Positions 1 through 10,664 of a DNA stretch of 64,000 nucleotides are shown in pieces. Location: positions 11,407,634 through 11,471,633 of the forward strand of contig CM055114.1 in assembly GCA_029204225.1 (NCBI GenBank), in the 5' to 3' direction. Both the position numbers and the translations under genes were made by a program. This stretch comes from Diphasiastrum complanatum (Eukaryota; Streptophyta; Lycopodiopsida; Lycopodiales; Lycopodiaceae). The notes below the pieces were generated by a model. It was given only the letters and a program-made list of their open reading frames with translations, ran no database searches and was not told where the DNA came from. Numbering within the stretch: the first letter of the stretch is position 1; every line of letters begins with the position of its first letter.

Positions 1-1750
1 GGCATCACTACATCTAGCGTCATTGATACATCTTAGCGTCATTGATAAGTTCCCGATGGATTCTCAAAGTAATGCTGGTCTTATCGCAGACAAGCTGAAT
101 GGATTCAATTATCATTTGTGAAAATTTAAAATGAAGACCTTGTTAATCGCCAACGAGTTAAGGGATGTTGTTACAGGTATCGAAGTGAAACCTGAAGACG
201 ACACAGAAGACTCAAAATGGAAATTGAAGGATGGTAAAGCTTTCGCACTTATTATTTTCAATATATCAGATACTCAAATTGGCCACATAGATGAAGCTAA
301 AAGTTCGAAAAAAGTTTGGGACATCCTGAGCTCACTATATGATGTGAGAGACGTAACTACTAAGTTACATCTTTGAAGAAAATTCTTCACACTAAAGATA
401 TCAAATGGTGATTCTCTTCAGAATCATGTTAGCCAGTCTAGGAATCTCTTGCAACAGATGGTCGCTGTCGGATCAGTCATAGACGATCAAGACGCAATAA
501 TGACAATGCTTTCAAGCATGCCCTCTACATATGAGAACTGGGTGATGATCATCACGACACACTCAGATTTAACTCTTACTAGAGTTATCACTATGTTGCT
601 CCAAGAAGATAATCGAAGAAGTCAAGACACTTCGTCTATCTCTTCGTCTCATGCTCTATATGTCAACAAGGGCTCAAAACGACAGAAGCAGAAAAGCTCC
701 AAGCAGTCTACATCGAATCAAAAATAGACTCAAAGTCAAGAACAATCATCAAATTTATCAAAGAAGAAGATATTTTGCAGGTATTGCACATGCAATAACC
801 ATGAGATCCAGGATTGCCGAATTCTCAAAGCGAAGAATGCATCCAAGCAACCTGATCAACAAGCAAATACAATTATAGCATCTCCTCAAGTTGAAATGGA
901 CGAAGACGCTTTTATAGTCAAAGACAAATCCACGAATTCGGATGATTCGTGGTTTCTGGATTTTGGAGCTACTCAACATATGACCAATCATCATGAGATT
1001 TTCCAATCCTATATGCCTTACAACACAAAGAAGTATGTTCATCTTGGTGACGATAGTACTCACACTATCGAAGGTGAAAGTATTGTAAGATTGAGATTCC
1101 AACATGATCCATTCAAACTACTGTAAAAAATTTTATATGTTCCTAAACTCTCTACAAATCTGTTATCAGTAACTAGAATTATAGATTTAGGTCATGGTGG
1201 AGTTTGAGTCTGATCAATGCAGAATTATCGATAAGAGTAATAAGATCCTTGCACTTGGCAAGAGGCATGGATACTTATATAGATTGGCACATTGTTTTTC
1301 TGATTCTAGTCAAGCCTTGAAAACCTTTGTTCTTGTCAGTAAAGCATTACTATGGCATCATCGCTTAGGACACTTGAATTATGCATATGTTTCGAACATG
1401 TCCAAACAATCCATGGCTCTTGATCTAGACTATCCTTTTGGTAAAGTTGATATCCCTGTCTGCCATAGCTGCATCCTTGGAAAACAGCCTAGGATTTCTT
1501 TTAAGTCATAGGCATGCAGCAAAAGGTCTGTTAGATGTTGTTCATACAGATATATGTGGACCTATGCAAACTCCTTCATTGCTAGATGCAAAGTATTTCA
1601 CTACCTTTATTGATGAATTCTCCAGAAGAACAACTGTTTATTTCATTAAACAGAAACTAGAAGCTTTCATCAAGTTCAGACAATTCAAAGAGCATGTAGA
1701 AAATCAAACTGGCAAACGAATCAAAGCATTGAGGTCAGATAACGGGGGTG
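1..1750 (+). mobile_element. Ty1/copia element A, truncated at both ends
   Basis: The fragment runs gag, zinc knuckle, protease, GAG-pre-integrase and the start of the integrase core, which is the copia order. It lacks its LTR and primer-binding site because the window starts inside the leader. It stops at the integrase motif SDNGG, where a second copia fragment of opposite orientation begins. The leader and coding region are closely similar to element D at 60.35-62.97 kb, so A and D are copies of one family. Confidence 0.9.
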
Positions 1751-1757
1751 CAAAAGC
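131..1757 (+). pseudogene. copia gag-protease-integrase remnant (element A)
   Basis: Gag (UBN2/gag-polypeptide type) reads from 131 and is broken by a stop near 376, then continues at 449-727. A CCHC zinc knuckle (C-x2-C-x4-H-x4-C) is intact at about 776-817 in a shifted frame. Protease follows at 896-1126 with DFGATQHMT, where copia proteases normally have DSG[AT]; the catalytic Asp is present but Ser is replaced by Phe. GAG-pre-integrase (LLWHHRLGHLN) lies at 1194-1511, and an integrase core with HTDICGP and RSDNGG ends at about 1750. Several stops and frameshifts separate these pieces, so no polyprotein can be made. Confidence 0.88.
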
Positions 1758-3690
1758 TATACAATCGAAAGTTTGAAGATGCCTTACCGAACGTTTTGGA
1801 CATGTCCACACCTCTTCAGGTGTTTTGTCAACTAAGGCTTTTGTAAGTCGATTATGAAGATATGCAGCTGTTGATTTTGCTTTTGCCCAAAAGTTCTTTG
1901 ATAATCCTGCATGTAGAATCATATTTTTTGTACTTTTGACAAGTGTATGATTTTTACATTCAACCACTCCATTCAAATGTGGAAAATAGCTGGTGGTATA
2001 CCACATAAAAATGCCATGAGTTCTACAATAGTCTTTGAATTAAGTATAAATGAATTCGCGTCCACCATCAGTCTGAATTGCTTTGATTTTCTTGGAAGTT
2101 TGATTCTCAATTTCATGCTTGAATTGTTGAAAATACTTAAAGGCTTCTTATTTTTTTTTTCAAAAAATAGACTATTGTCCTCCTCGAATAAATCATCGAT
2201 GAAGGCCATAAAGTATTTTGCTCCCCCTATCAAGAGAGTCTGCAGGTTCACATGTGTCGATGTGCACAATATCTAACACATCTTTGGATGTGTGTTGCGA
2301 ATCAGACTTGAAAGGAGTTCTAGCATGCTTAGCTAGAATACAACTATGACAAACTGTATGGTCTAAAATATTGCTGCAATTGAGATCTTGAACAATTTGT
2401 TTCGTTGACATATTTTGAAGACAAGTAAAATTAACATGACCCATTATGTAATGCCATAGTAAATCTCTGTCTTCCAAAGTGTAGAAGTAGATAGAACTTG
2501 AACAATCGAAGCATTGCAATGAGTAAGCTATCAAAAATTACCTTGCCTCTTTACAGGTGCAAGGACCTTTCTGCTTTTGTCTAATATCAAACAAGTATTA
2601 GAATCGAATTCGACTTTATGGCCCAAATCATCGATTCTACTAATAGAAAGTAGATTTTTGGTAAGATTCAAAACATGAAGAACATTTGGAAAGACAGTAG
2701 TACCAACCTGAAATTGCAATTTGACAGTGTCAGTACCATCAATACTGTGAGTACTACCATTGCCCGATGAGACACACTTTTGAGTCGTAGCTTGATTGTA
2801 TTCGTGAAACCAATTTCACGGGCTTGTCATGTACTGCGTAGCATTTGAGCCCAAATACCAAAAAGCGACATCTTGTCGGTCTTCATTGTTCATAAATGTT
2901 GCTTCATTAGCTTCTTTGTCGAAGTCTTTTGAAGCTTTTGTTGAATTAGCATATTGCTGTTGCGATTGCTCCTGCTGTTGCTTTTTGATTTGAGAATTCA
3001 GAAAAATGTTGAGCTCGTTTGCAATATCACACAAAACAATTTTGATTTCGATGAAGCTGAAGTCGAATTTGTGTCTTGTTTTGAATTCAAATTATTATTT
3101 GACTTTCGTACTTTTTTCGGCTTCTTCTTCTTATCAAATTTCTTCGTATAAAGAGCTTCTGATTCTGGTGCCGAATGATAGAATGAAGATTCATTTATCT
3201 AGTAGCATAGATGAAACTCGTGTTAATGTAAGCCTTGTTGAGTAGAAATAATGATTACCCAATTTTTGTAGGTGTTAGGAAGGCTCGACATGAGAGTCAT
3301 GACGACATCTACATCGTTGATTTATGTGCCATTTGCAGACATCTTCTCAAGAAGATTTTTGAAGTTGTTCAAGTGATTCGTAATCGAATCTGCCTCAACC
3401 ATTTTCAATGAGAAAAACTTTTTTCTTAGATGAAGTTTGGTAGTCACGTCTCTAATGTCATAGAGAGTGCTTAGAATATTCCAAGCTTCTAATGAAGTTC
3501 GAGCGCTTCGAATATGACTAATATGATTATCTTTGATATTGAGAGTGATAAAGGCGAAGGCCTTCCCATCTTTAGTAATGGCCGTCAGATTTGCAATAGG
3601 CTTAACCTCAGTACCTTTGACAACTTTGTGATAGTTGTTGCCATCTAACTTTTCGATAGAATTCAAAGATGACGCATCCATAGTAGACAA
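1752..3690 (-). pseudogene. copia gag-protease-integrase remnant (element B)
   Basis: Minus-strand pieces in order are gag (3690-3322, with the typical DGKAFAFITLNI and YDIRDVTTKLHLRKKFF block), a degenerate protease (3034-2816, LGSNATQYMT, lacking the Asp of DSG), a GAG-pre-integrase segment with LWHYIMGHVNF and CHSCILAKHART (2534-2193), an integrase core (2269-1973) and an integrase C-terminal part with HLNGVVECKNHT and FWAKAKSTAAYLHNR (2006-1752). Stops and frameshifts separate all pieces. The last residues before the junction (FDCIAFAPP) line up with FGCTTFAQIP in element D, so the break falls inside the integrase C-terminal region. Confidence 0.85.
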
Positions 3691-3755
3691 ATATGATATA
3701 GAAAGTCTGGCAATAAAGATGAACGCTTTGAATTAGTTACCAGCACTATGATCTA

Positions 3756-3767
3756 GCTTTGATACCA
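3756..3767 (-). promoter_or_regulatory. tRNA-Met primer-binding site of element B
   Basis: The minus strand reads TGGTATCAAAGC, one base from the usual plant copia initiator-Met PBS (TGGTATCAGAGC). It directly follows the LTR terminus ...CCAACA. Confidence 0.8.
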
Positions 3768-4214
3768 TGTTGGAAAAAAATAAGCTACCTATGAGCAATT
3801 ATGTGAGCAATAATTGGAAGTAGAAGAACTAGAAAACAATCCTACTGTATTTTATTTTTTTAGTCGACATAGAAGGAAATCACATATCACTCTCATAGAG
3901 GTAATTTGTGAGAAGAAATAGTAGATTGGTGTGCAAGTTGCTAGCAACATTGATAGATACATGCCACATAAGTTTTTTTTTTTTTTTTTGGTTTTTTTAA
4001 GCAAGCCTATGAGCACATATACAAGTGTTAGCACTTTTATCCACAAATTTAGAATATGTTTAACCTAGCTTGGGAGCACATATGCAAGTGCTACAACTTT
4101 TATCCACAAATTCAGAATAGGTCGAACTTAAGCTTGGGAGCAGTGGGATCCAAGATGTTGAAAATTCGTTGAGCATGCTTTGTGTCTACCTACATTAATT
4201 TGGGAAGTGGGAGG
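3768..4214 (-). repeat. partial 5' LTR of element B
   Basis: On the plus strand the LTR begins TGTTGGAAAA immediately beside the PBS. It contains a T-tract near 3972-3990 and a tandem duplication near 4005-4140. The outer end is not reached before element C starts at 4215. A matching inverted terminus TTCCAACA occurs at 10197-10204, beyond element C, so C may be nested in this LTR. Confidence 0.55.
4005..4140. repeat. ~64-bp tandem duplication in LTR B
   Basis: Two adjacent units start at about 4011 and 4074. They share GAGCACATAT, CAAGTG, ACTTTTATCCACAAATT and CTTGGGAG, and differ by point changes. Confidence 0.8.
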
Positions 4215-4865
4215 TGTGAAGGATTTCAGATCATTCAAGATCTAATCCATGTCCCTGATCTTTGGTTACAATAAGGAGCAAACCAACAATCCTGCCAACG
4301 TAGAAAAATCAGCATCTACATACAAATGAGACGCAAACTCTAAGAAATACTGATCAAACATGAAACAAAACATAAAATATGTTTGTTGTCCATAAAATTA
4401 CAGTACCCTACTATATGTCACATGTGTGAAACCGAAAATAGCAAAATATGAGTATTCTACACACAAGATTGCAAGATATCACCAAGATAGTGCACCAATG
4501 AGTAGTAGAACCCAAAGAGAACCATGTATAATGATGAAGAGAGATAGAAGAGAGACGATGTGTCTCTCCACGAGTTACATCCTTTTATAGAGTTTTCAAA
4601 TCCTATTTGGCCACTTGGCTTTCCCTCCAAAATGTAAACCTTACTATTCTTGGGTCTAGATTCAATGTACCCAAAGTTCAAATTTGAATCTCTCTCAAAC
4701 TCGACTACCAACTTTCCCACACTTTCAAAAAGTGTTTATTGAATGTATTTTAAACTAATATAACTTCAAATAGTTTATTTCTAAGTCTAAAATGAGTTTT
4801 GGCCTCTTATTGACAATCTACCAAAATATGACTAAACTAGACTAAACTAGTTGAAATCTCTCACA
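4215..4865 (-). repeat. 3' LTR of element C (651 bp)
   Basis: It aligns end to end with 8996-9613 and has 5-bp inverted termini TGTGA/TCACA. It carries about 33 bp near its inner end (about 4798-4835) that the other LTR lacks. An 87-codon minus-strand reading frame inside it recurs in the other LTR and is probably not a gene. Confidence 0.93.
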
Positions 4866-4875
4866 CTCCCTCTTC
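4866..4875 (-). promoter_or_regulatory. polypurine tract of element C
   Basis: The minus strand reads GAAGAGGGAG immediately before the TGTGAGAG start of the 3' LTR, as expected for the plus-strand primer of an LTR retrotransposon. Confidence 0.8.
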
Positions 4876-5097
4876 AACTAGTTTTGGCATAGTTTTGACA
4901 ATAGAACTTTGATCCAACTTTAGAATGATCTCCATCCTAAGTATAGATCTCCTTTATAAGGTTCTAAAGTATCTTTCATAATTGATATAAAGAATAGTGT
5001 CCAAATTGGATGCTTCACTATTTCTTACATCAATTTTACACATCAAGATATAACTAGAACATGAAAAACCAAATAGAATGTGAATGAAATGATTCCT

Positions 5098-5964
5098 CTA
5101 TGTTTCAAACTTTGAAATCTCTGGAAAATTACAGCAACCAAACAATAAATGTGAATGATGACCATTTGCCTGCTTGTCTCCTCCAACTTTGTCCTTTCTT
5201 GATATGTCTCCACCATAAAACTCCATGAATGAGCCTCCATCTCCATCTTGCCACAAGAAATCATCAAACCTTGGAAATCCATGAGTAGGTGAGTACATAA
5301 ATGATGCAAATCCAGCACCACATGACTCCATAAACCAAGTAGGTTGCAGTAGTTCATCTTCAAGATCTACTTGACACAAGAAAATGACCATGAATTCACC
5401 AGAAATTGACAATCTCCAAACATTGGCACCAAGTAGCTCAACACTTGAGAGCTTGATCATGAATGAGTGATATAATGAAACTCCAATAGCTTCATTTCCA
5501 TCAGCAAAACCAGCCAAGAATTCTAGTACAACTCCAACGATAAGATATTGCAAGACAATGTAGCTAGTTTGTCCATATCTTAACAATTTGCACACATCCA
5601 TATGAAATAGCTCAAACATGAGATAGAACAAGTAAAGTAAACTTGAAAAACACTTCCTTGCTGCTCCTTTGACCTTACTTGACTCTTCAAACACCTGTAA
5701 AAATAGATCCATAACATCTTTGCCAATCGACCTTCCTTTGATGCTCTTGACTAGCTCCAAATTGCCACCTTTCCTTTTGTGTTGAAGCCCTTTGAGACCA
5801 ACCTCTTGATCCTCCTCTTGACCATCAAAGTCATTGAACAAACTTTGTTTTCCAAATCCATTATTTGCTTTTCCAGTATGAGAACCAATATCCACTTGCA
5901 TAGCATCATCTACACAAGAAGATTCTCCAAAACATGTGAGTAAAGCAAAGTGAGTCATTTCCAC
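5098..5964 (-). CDS. unrecognised 288-residue ORF in the RNase H position of element C
   Basis: It is an uninterrupted minus-strand frame between the RT-like ORF and the 3' LTR, where a copia element would carry RNase H. The middle of the protein (about residues 165-205) has an FADGNEAIG stretch followed by KLSS, faintly like the DSDWAGD...W-S-KKQ signature of copia RNase H, but the catalytic pattern is not convincing. The N-terminal third is charged and has no family I recognise. It may be a degraded RNase H or sequence acquired by the element. The long open frame is unusual for random decay. Confidence 0.4.
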   Translation of the reverse strand: MEMTHFALLTCFGESSCVDDAMQVDIGSHTGKANNGFGKQSLFNDFDGQEEDQEVGLKGLQHKRKGGNLELVKSIKGRSIGKDVMDLFLQVFEESSKVKGAARKCFSSLLYLFYLMFELFHMDVCKLLRYGQTSYIVLQYLIVGVVLEFLAGFADGNEAIGVSLYHSFMIKLSSVELLGANVWRLSISGEFMVIFLCQVDLEDELLQPTWFMESCGAGFASFMYSPTHGFPRFDDFLWQDGDGGSFMEFYGGDISRKDKVGGDKQANGHHSHLLFGCCNFPEISKFET

Positions 5965-6020
5965 TTGCTTACCTTTATCTTGAAGACATCAAAGATATGA
6001 ATATCTTCAGACCTAAACCT

Positions 6021-6893
6021 CTAGAAATACTCCCTCTCAAACATATAATCTAGATCCAACAAGATCTCATCAACGCTTGATCTTGATCTTCCATAAAGAT
6101 TAGTGAAAGCAATGTCATCAATGTCACCATCATAAATCAAAAGATAGATTCCAAACTTTCCATCCAACATGAAGTAGAGTAGGTGAAGATGAGTATCAAA
6201 CCTAATAAATCCAGCCTTATTGAGTCCATAACAAACCTCAATAAGCTCACCAATAAGATTTCCCTTGCCTTGAAGAAATTGCCTCTTGATTTGTTCCATG
6301 TAGTCTTCTCCAACCAACCTTTTGCCATCTTGATCATGAGTGATCAATTCACAATCATAGAATCCTTTGAATTGATGAAGAGATGTGAGATCCATGCCTT
6401 GGATCTTCCCAAAAACCAATCTTCCATTGCTCTTTCCTCCATAAGACTCCCTCTTAATGATTGCATCATAAGAAGTAGAAATCTCAAAAACATTAGAAGC
6501 CATGAAAAAAATGATTACTACCTTCAACATAAGGATGATTGAAGTACTCTCTTTTTTCAAACAAAAACTTCTACTCAATGATTTAGGTAATGACTCATAT
6601 GATAATGATTCTTCCTCACTATCATTCACAATGGCATTATTCAAAGTACATCCTACTTTGAACTCTTCACATACTTCTCTTCTTCTTGACTTGTGACTGT
6701 CTCCCTCACCAAGTCTCTTGATAGAACCATTTGATCTACTCTCTTTATGAAGACATGTGACTCCACTTGTTGCAAAAATGACTTTCTTGGACTCATCACA
6801 AAACAATGTAGAAGAACCATCTCCTTCATGAATGCACCTAGCAACATCTTTTGACATATGATTAAAGAAGTCATTAACAACAATCTTTTTCAA
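6021..6893 (-). CDS. diverged copia reverse-transcriptase-like ORF (290 aa)
   Basis: This minus-strand frame is open for 290 codons. In its C-terminal third it has EVCYGLNKAG, matching the copia RT block SLYGLKQAPR, then after about 30 residues YDGDIDDIAFT in the place of the catalytic YVDDLLITG box, then DEILLDLDYMFE, matching the helix after it. The YVDD aspartates are displaced, so an active polymerase is unlikely. The N-terminal part (to about residue 150) does not look like integrase or RT. I read it as a heavily diverged RT or a non-autonomous derivative. Confidence 0.5.
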   Translation of the reverse strand: MKKIVVNDFFNHMSKDVARCIHEGDGSSTLFCDESKKVIFATSGVTCLHKESRSNGSIKRLGEGDSHKSRRREVCEEFKVGCTLNNAIVNDSEEESLSYESLPKSLSRSFCLKKESTSIILMLKVVIIFFMASNVFEISTSYDAIIKRESYGGKSNGRLVFGKIQGMDLTSLHQFKGFYDCELITHDQDGKRLVGEDYMEQIKRQFLQGKGNLIGELIEVCYGLNKAGFIRFDTHLHLLYFMLDGKFGIYLLIYDGDIDDIAFTNLYGRSRSSVDEILLDLDYMFEREYF

Positions 6894-6950
6894 GGGAGAA
6901 CCTTCACCTCGATTGATGAAGTTAGCCCTTTCCTTACCTTTTTCATGCTT

Positions 6951-8394
6951 TCACTGGCCATGAAGAATCATTGAAACACCATCATTATCCTCAAGACTAG
7001 CCAAGTTAGCACAAAGATGAACATGTCCAAGAAACATATTAGATCTTGATCTAGATCTAGCATAAGAAAGCTTTTTAGACTTTGCATAAGATCCACCAAT
7101 CTTATTGACGCTAAAAGGTAACTTTGGAAAGTTAAGACCAATCTCCTTTTCCATTCCATCCTTTTTGTTAGCCATAACAAAAGCATCAAGCCTGAAAATT
7201 CTACCTTGTCTATTGCCCCTAGCAGCCAAGATTTCTTCCTTTGTAATGAAGCAAGCATCACCACCAAAATTTACCATGTATCCTTTCTCTATCATTTGAC
7301 CAACACTTAGCAGATTCTTTGAAAGTGAAGGAATGTAAAGAACACCATCAAGTCTTGCTTTCCTATTAGTAGAAAGACAAATAGGAATTGAACCAATACC
7401 TTCAATCACACACTCACCACCATTGGCCATGTGAATTGCTTTCTTGGCTCCATCATAAGTGACCAAAGAAGTAAAGAACTCCTTGTGACTAGTCATGTGT
7501 GAACTAGCTCCACTATCAATCCAGCATGAATCTTTGTCACCTTCACTTGATATTGGACTTGAAGAACACATCAAAAGAGAATCACCACCACCTAGATCCT
7601 CATCATTAGTAGTAAAGTTGATTTGCTTGCTACCTTCATCTCTTTGCTTCTTCAAACATTCATTTGCAAAATGCCCTTTGATTTCACAATAAAAGCATTT
7701 CAGCTTAGACTTATCTTTCTTTTTGCCAAAAGAGGAAGTCTCATGTTGATCTTGCCCTTTAGACCACTTGCCTTTGCCTTTGTCTTTGATGAACATAGCA
7801 CCCTCTTCGTAATGAGATGTCGATGTAGATCCACCTCCTCTTGATTGAAGCCTATATTCCTCATTCACCAAGATCTCTTGCAAATCCACAATACTTGGCA
7901 AAGTATTTTGAATAGCAAAACTTTGAATAAGATTAACATGATCATCCACAAGCCATTAAGTATAACTTGAATAAGTTCTACCTCCTTAATGCTTTCATCA
8001 ATATATGCTAACTCATCATTGAATGCTTTTAGTCTCTAAACAAAAGCATGAGTACTCTCTTCCTTCTTTTGCAAACTTTGAAAGATTTGCCTCCTAAGAG
8101 TAAGCACTCTTGATGTAGACTTGGATTCATAAAGCTTCTTCAAAGCTTCCCAAGCCTCCAAAGATGATGTGCACTTACCAACTTCCTTGAGAGTTCATTG
8201 GTAACATTCATCTTAATCATGTGTAGAGCACTTTTAGCTCTCTTGTCATACCTCATTTGATCTTGAGGTGATTGAGGCCTCCCCTCCACACCTGCAACAA
8301 TCTCCATCAACTCATTCATCTCCAATAAGGACTCCATCCTCACCTTCCAAGTAGAATAGTTGATTTCCAACATAAATCCACCACTTGTAGCCAT
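6951..8394 (-). pseudogene. gag-protease region of element C
   Basis: The gag start lies at 8394 (INYSTWKVRMESLL, the UBN2/gag pre-domain). The frame shifts near 8165 and continues as gag (TSRVLTLRRQIFQSL) with one stop before an open 332-codon frame at 7949-6951. That frame holds a zinc knuckle CFYCEIKGHFANEC, a protease with the canonical CWIDSGASSHMT site, the downstream block LYIPSLSKNLLSVGQM, and a GAG-pre-integrase hint (FLGHVHLCANL). The protease motif is intact, unlike that of elements A and D. Integrase should follow but the element passes straight to an unrelated-looking ORF. Confidence 0.85.
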
Positions 8395-8983
8395 GTTGAA
8401 GTGACCTGATCTTCTCTTTCAACATGTTCCAATGCACAAAGCACTCTCTTGAATGTCAACAAATGAACTCAAGAAGAAATCACAAAGATATGGAACCTCT
8501 CAAATCTCTTCTAGCACTTCTAACTAGAAAATCAACACATAGAATAGTGAAATCTTGATCAACCTATGATCTATCCTCAATCTAATGATTCTTGCCACTT
8601 CCTAAGACTGAAACACAGTCAAATGAAGTTCAGTAACCTCACAAACTAGAGATCCAATCAGAATTAGGGTTTTGACAAAATCACAAAAAATTGAATATCT
8701 CAAATTCTACATGCAATTTCTAGAAACTTGATATATCATCTTGTAGCCTCCAATGAGACCTTCCTAATCCACCAAAAATCATCTAAATCCAGTAAGCCAA
8801 GTGTGAAATTGGAATTGATCAAGTATATAACCCTATATTGAGTTTTGACCTACAAAAGATCAATTCTACACATGCACAAATGCTGATTTCTGAGTAGAAA
8901 TCAATCTAGCATGCTCTAGCATTGGTAACTCCTTCAAATCCTTGCTAAAGATGGATGATCCTTTCATAACCTGAAATACAAGA

Positions 8984-8995
8984 GCTCTGATACCA
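8984..8995 (-). promoter_or_regulatory. tRNA-Met primer-binding site of element C
   Basis: The minus strand reads TGGTATCAGAGC, the standard plant copia PBS, with no spacer between it and the LTR terminus. Confidence 0.92.
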
Positions 8996-9613
8996 TGTGA
9001 AGGATTTCAGATCATTCAAGATCCAATCCATGTCCCTGATCTTTGGTTACAATAAGGAGCAAACCAACAATCCTGCCAACGTAGAAAAATCAGCATCTAC
9101 ATACAAATGAGATGCAAACTCTAAGAGATACTGATCAAACATGAAACAAAACATAAAATATGTTTGTTGTCCATAAAATTACAGTACCCTACTGTATTTC
9201 ACATGTGTGGAACCAAAAATAGCAAAATATGAGCATTTTACACACAAGATTGCAAGATATCATCAAGAGAGTGCACCAATGAGTAGTAGAACCCAAGGAG
9301 AACCATGTATAATGATGAAATGAGAGAGAGAAGAGAGAAGATGTGTCTCTCCACGAGTTACATCCTTTTATAGAGTTTTCAAATCCTATTTGGCCACTTG
9401 GCTTTCCCTCCAAAATGTAAACCTTACTATTCTTGGGTCTAGATTCAATGTACCCAAAGTTCAAATTTGAATCTCTCTCAAACTCGACTACCAACTTTCC
9501 CACACTTTCAAAAAGTGTTTATTGAATGTATTTTAAACTAATATAACTTCAAAAAGTTTATCTCTAAGTCTAAAATGAGCTAAACTAGACTAAACTAGTT
9601 GAAATATCTCACA
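8996..9613 (-). repeat. 5' LTR of element C (618 bp)
   Basis: This is the pair of 4215-4865. Scattered substitutions separate the two, plus a 33-bp deletion near 9578. Confidence 0.93.
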
Positions 9614-10079
9614 GGAAGTTGGTAGTGCTTGAAGCGTCTTTGGTTTTTAACATCACACCTTCCATTCAAATGAAAGGGCTTCATTTACTTTTAACTTTGA
9701 AATGCTTTCAAGAGTTGGCTTTTGAGCCTAGAATAGTATGAGGATTTCAAACTCTATGTAGTCCTCCACTTCTTTAATTTTGATAAGGCGAATTTTGAAA
9801 TTGAAATGTTAGAGCAAGGTCCCATGGCTTGGAATTAGAACTCTATCCATCCATCCATCTATCCTTGTGCAAAAGATGACAACTCTCCTCCTGTGAAGAA
9901 TGGCTTAAGGGCCTCTACCCTTGACGTCAAGAATGGGTTGGGCTGCTCCATTTTCAATAGTGCATGCCAGCCTTTTTGATAGAACTGGCTGTCCGTTGAT
10001 CGGTATGGCCACGCACCTCCTTAGGGCGGGTTTTCGGGCTCCGCGGGTCGGCCTGCCATCAATGTTACGCTCCTGAGTA

Positions 10080-10176
10080 CAACAAATCAGCAGTAAACGA
10101 GCACCTGGCAGCAACAAATTTGCACCTGGCTGCAACAAATTGGCACTTGGCTACAACAAATCTGCACCTGGCAGAG
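10080..10176. repeat. 21-bp tandem array
   Basis: Three full units start at 10101, 10122 and 10143, with a partial one at 10164 and a diverged one before. The consensus is GCACCTGGCWGCAACAAATT plus one variable base. Confidence 0.88.
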
Positions 10177-10658
10177 CAGGATCACGGGATGACTGATTCC
10201 AACATGAAACGATCAATCCTGACCCAGCCTGGCAGAGGCCCGCCGTCCCACTGCTTGCGTCATTCACAAGGCCGAGCACCTCATGTGAAGAGGCCCTAAG
10301 AGGGCCGTTCTAACCGCCCTCTTAAGAGCCTTGGCTCCAAAATAAGGAATTGACTATGTGCTCAGGTTTCTATCTGTGGGACAAGCTTTAATGCCTTGGC
10401 CCTTGATCTCTAATGGCTTTAAAAGAAAGGGGCCCTTGACATGCTTTCCAACTTGCACATGGCAGGCCTGCTCGCCCAACGCTTGTTGCTCCGATGTCAG
10501 CAGTCCTGCACCACAGCTGGACTCGGGGGACGGCTCTCTCATCCCAACAGTCGCTAAACGCTGCAAATCTCTCTGCCGTTGGATCTCATCAGCAACACTC
10601 AGATCCTGCCACGTTTCTATCATTTGATCATTAGAAAGTCTCCAAGTGTCAAGTGGAC

Positions 10659-10664
10659 CACGTG
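10659..10664. promoter_or_regulatory. G-box (CACGTG)
   Basis: The context is GACCACGTGTAACC. It lies about 970 bp upstream of the BSL start codon. G-boxes bind bZIP and bHLH factors; its use here is inferred from position only. Confidence 0.4.

Larger units (their letters stand above)
1751..4214 (-). mobile_element. Ty1/copia element B, 5' part only
   Basis: Read on the minus strand it has an LTR end (3768 upward), a primer-binding site, gag, a protease-like segment, GAG-pre-integrase and integrase, and is then cut off at about 1750. It is a different copia lineage from A: its protease site reads LGSNATQYMT and its PBS is TGGTATCAAAGC. Reverse transcriptase and the 3' LTR are missing. Its LTR is probably interrupted by element C. 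Confidence 0.85.
4215..9613 (-). mobile_element. Ty1/copia-like LTR element C, both LTRs present
   Basis: A 5.4-kb element on the minus strand is bounded by two LTRs (4215-4865 and 8996-9613), both starting TGTGAAGG and ending TCACA. A Met-tRNA PBS abuts the inner end of the 5' LTR and a polypurine tract abuts the 3' LTR. Flanking pentamers are GGAGG (4210-4214) and GGAAG (9614-9618), a possible target-site duplication with one change. LTR identity is about 95% by eye over the first half, so the insertion is moderately young. Gag and protease are recognisable; integrase is not; RT and RNase H are at best very diverged. Confidence 0.92.
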
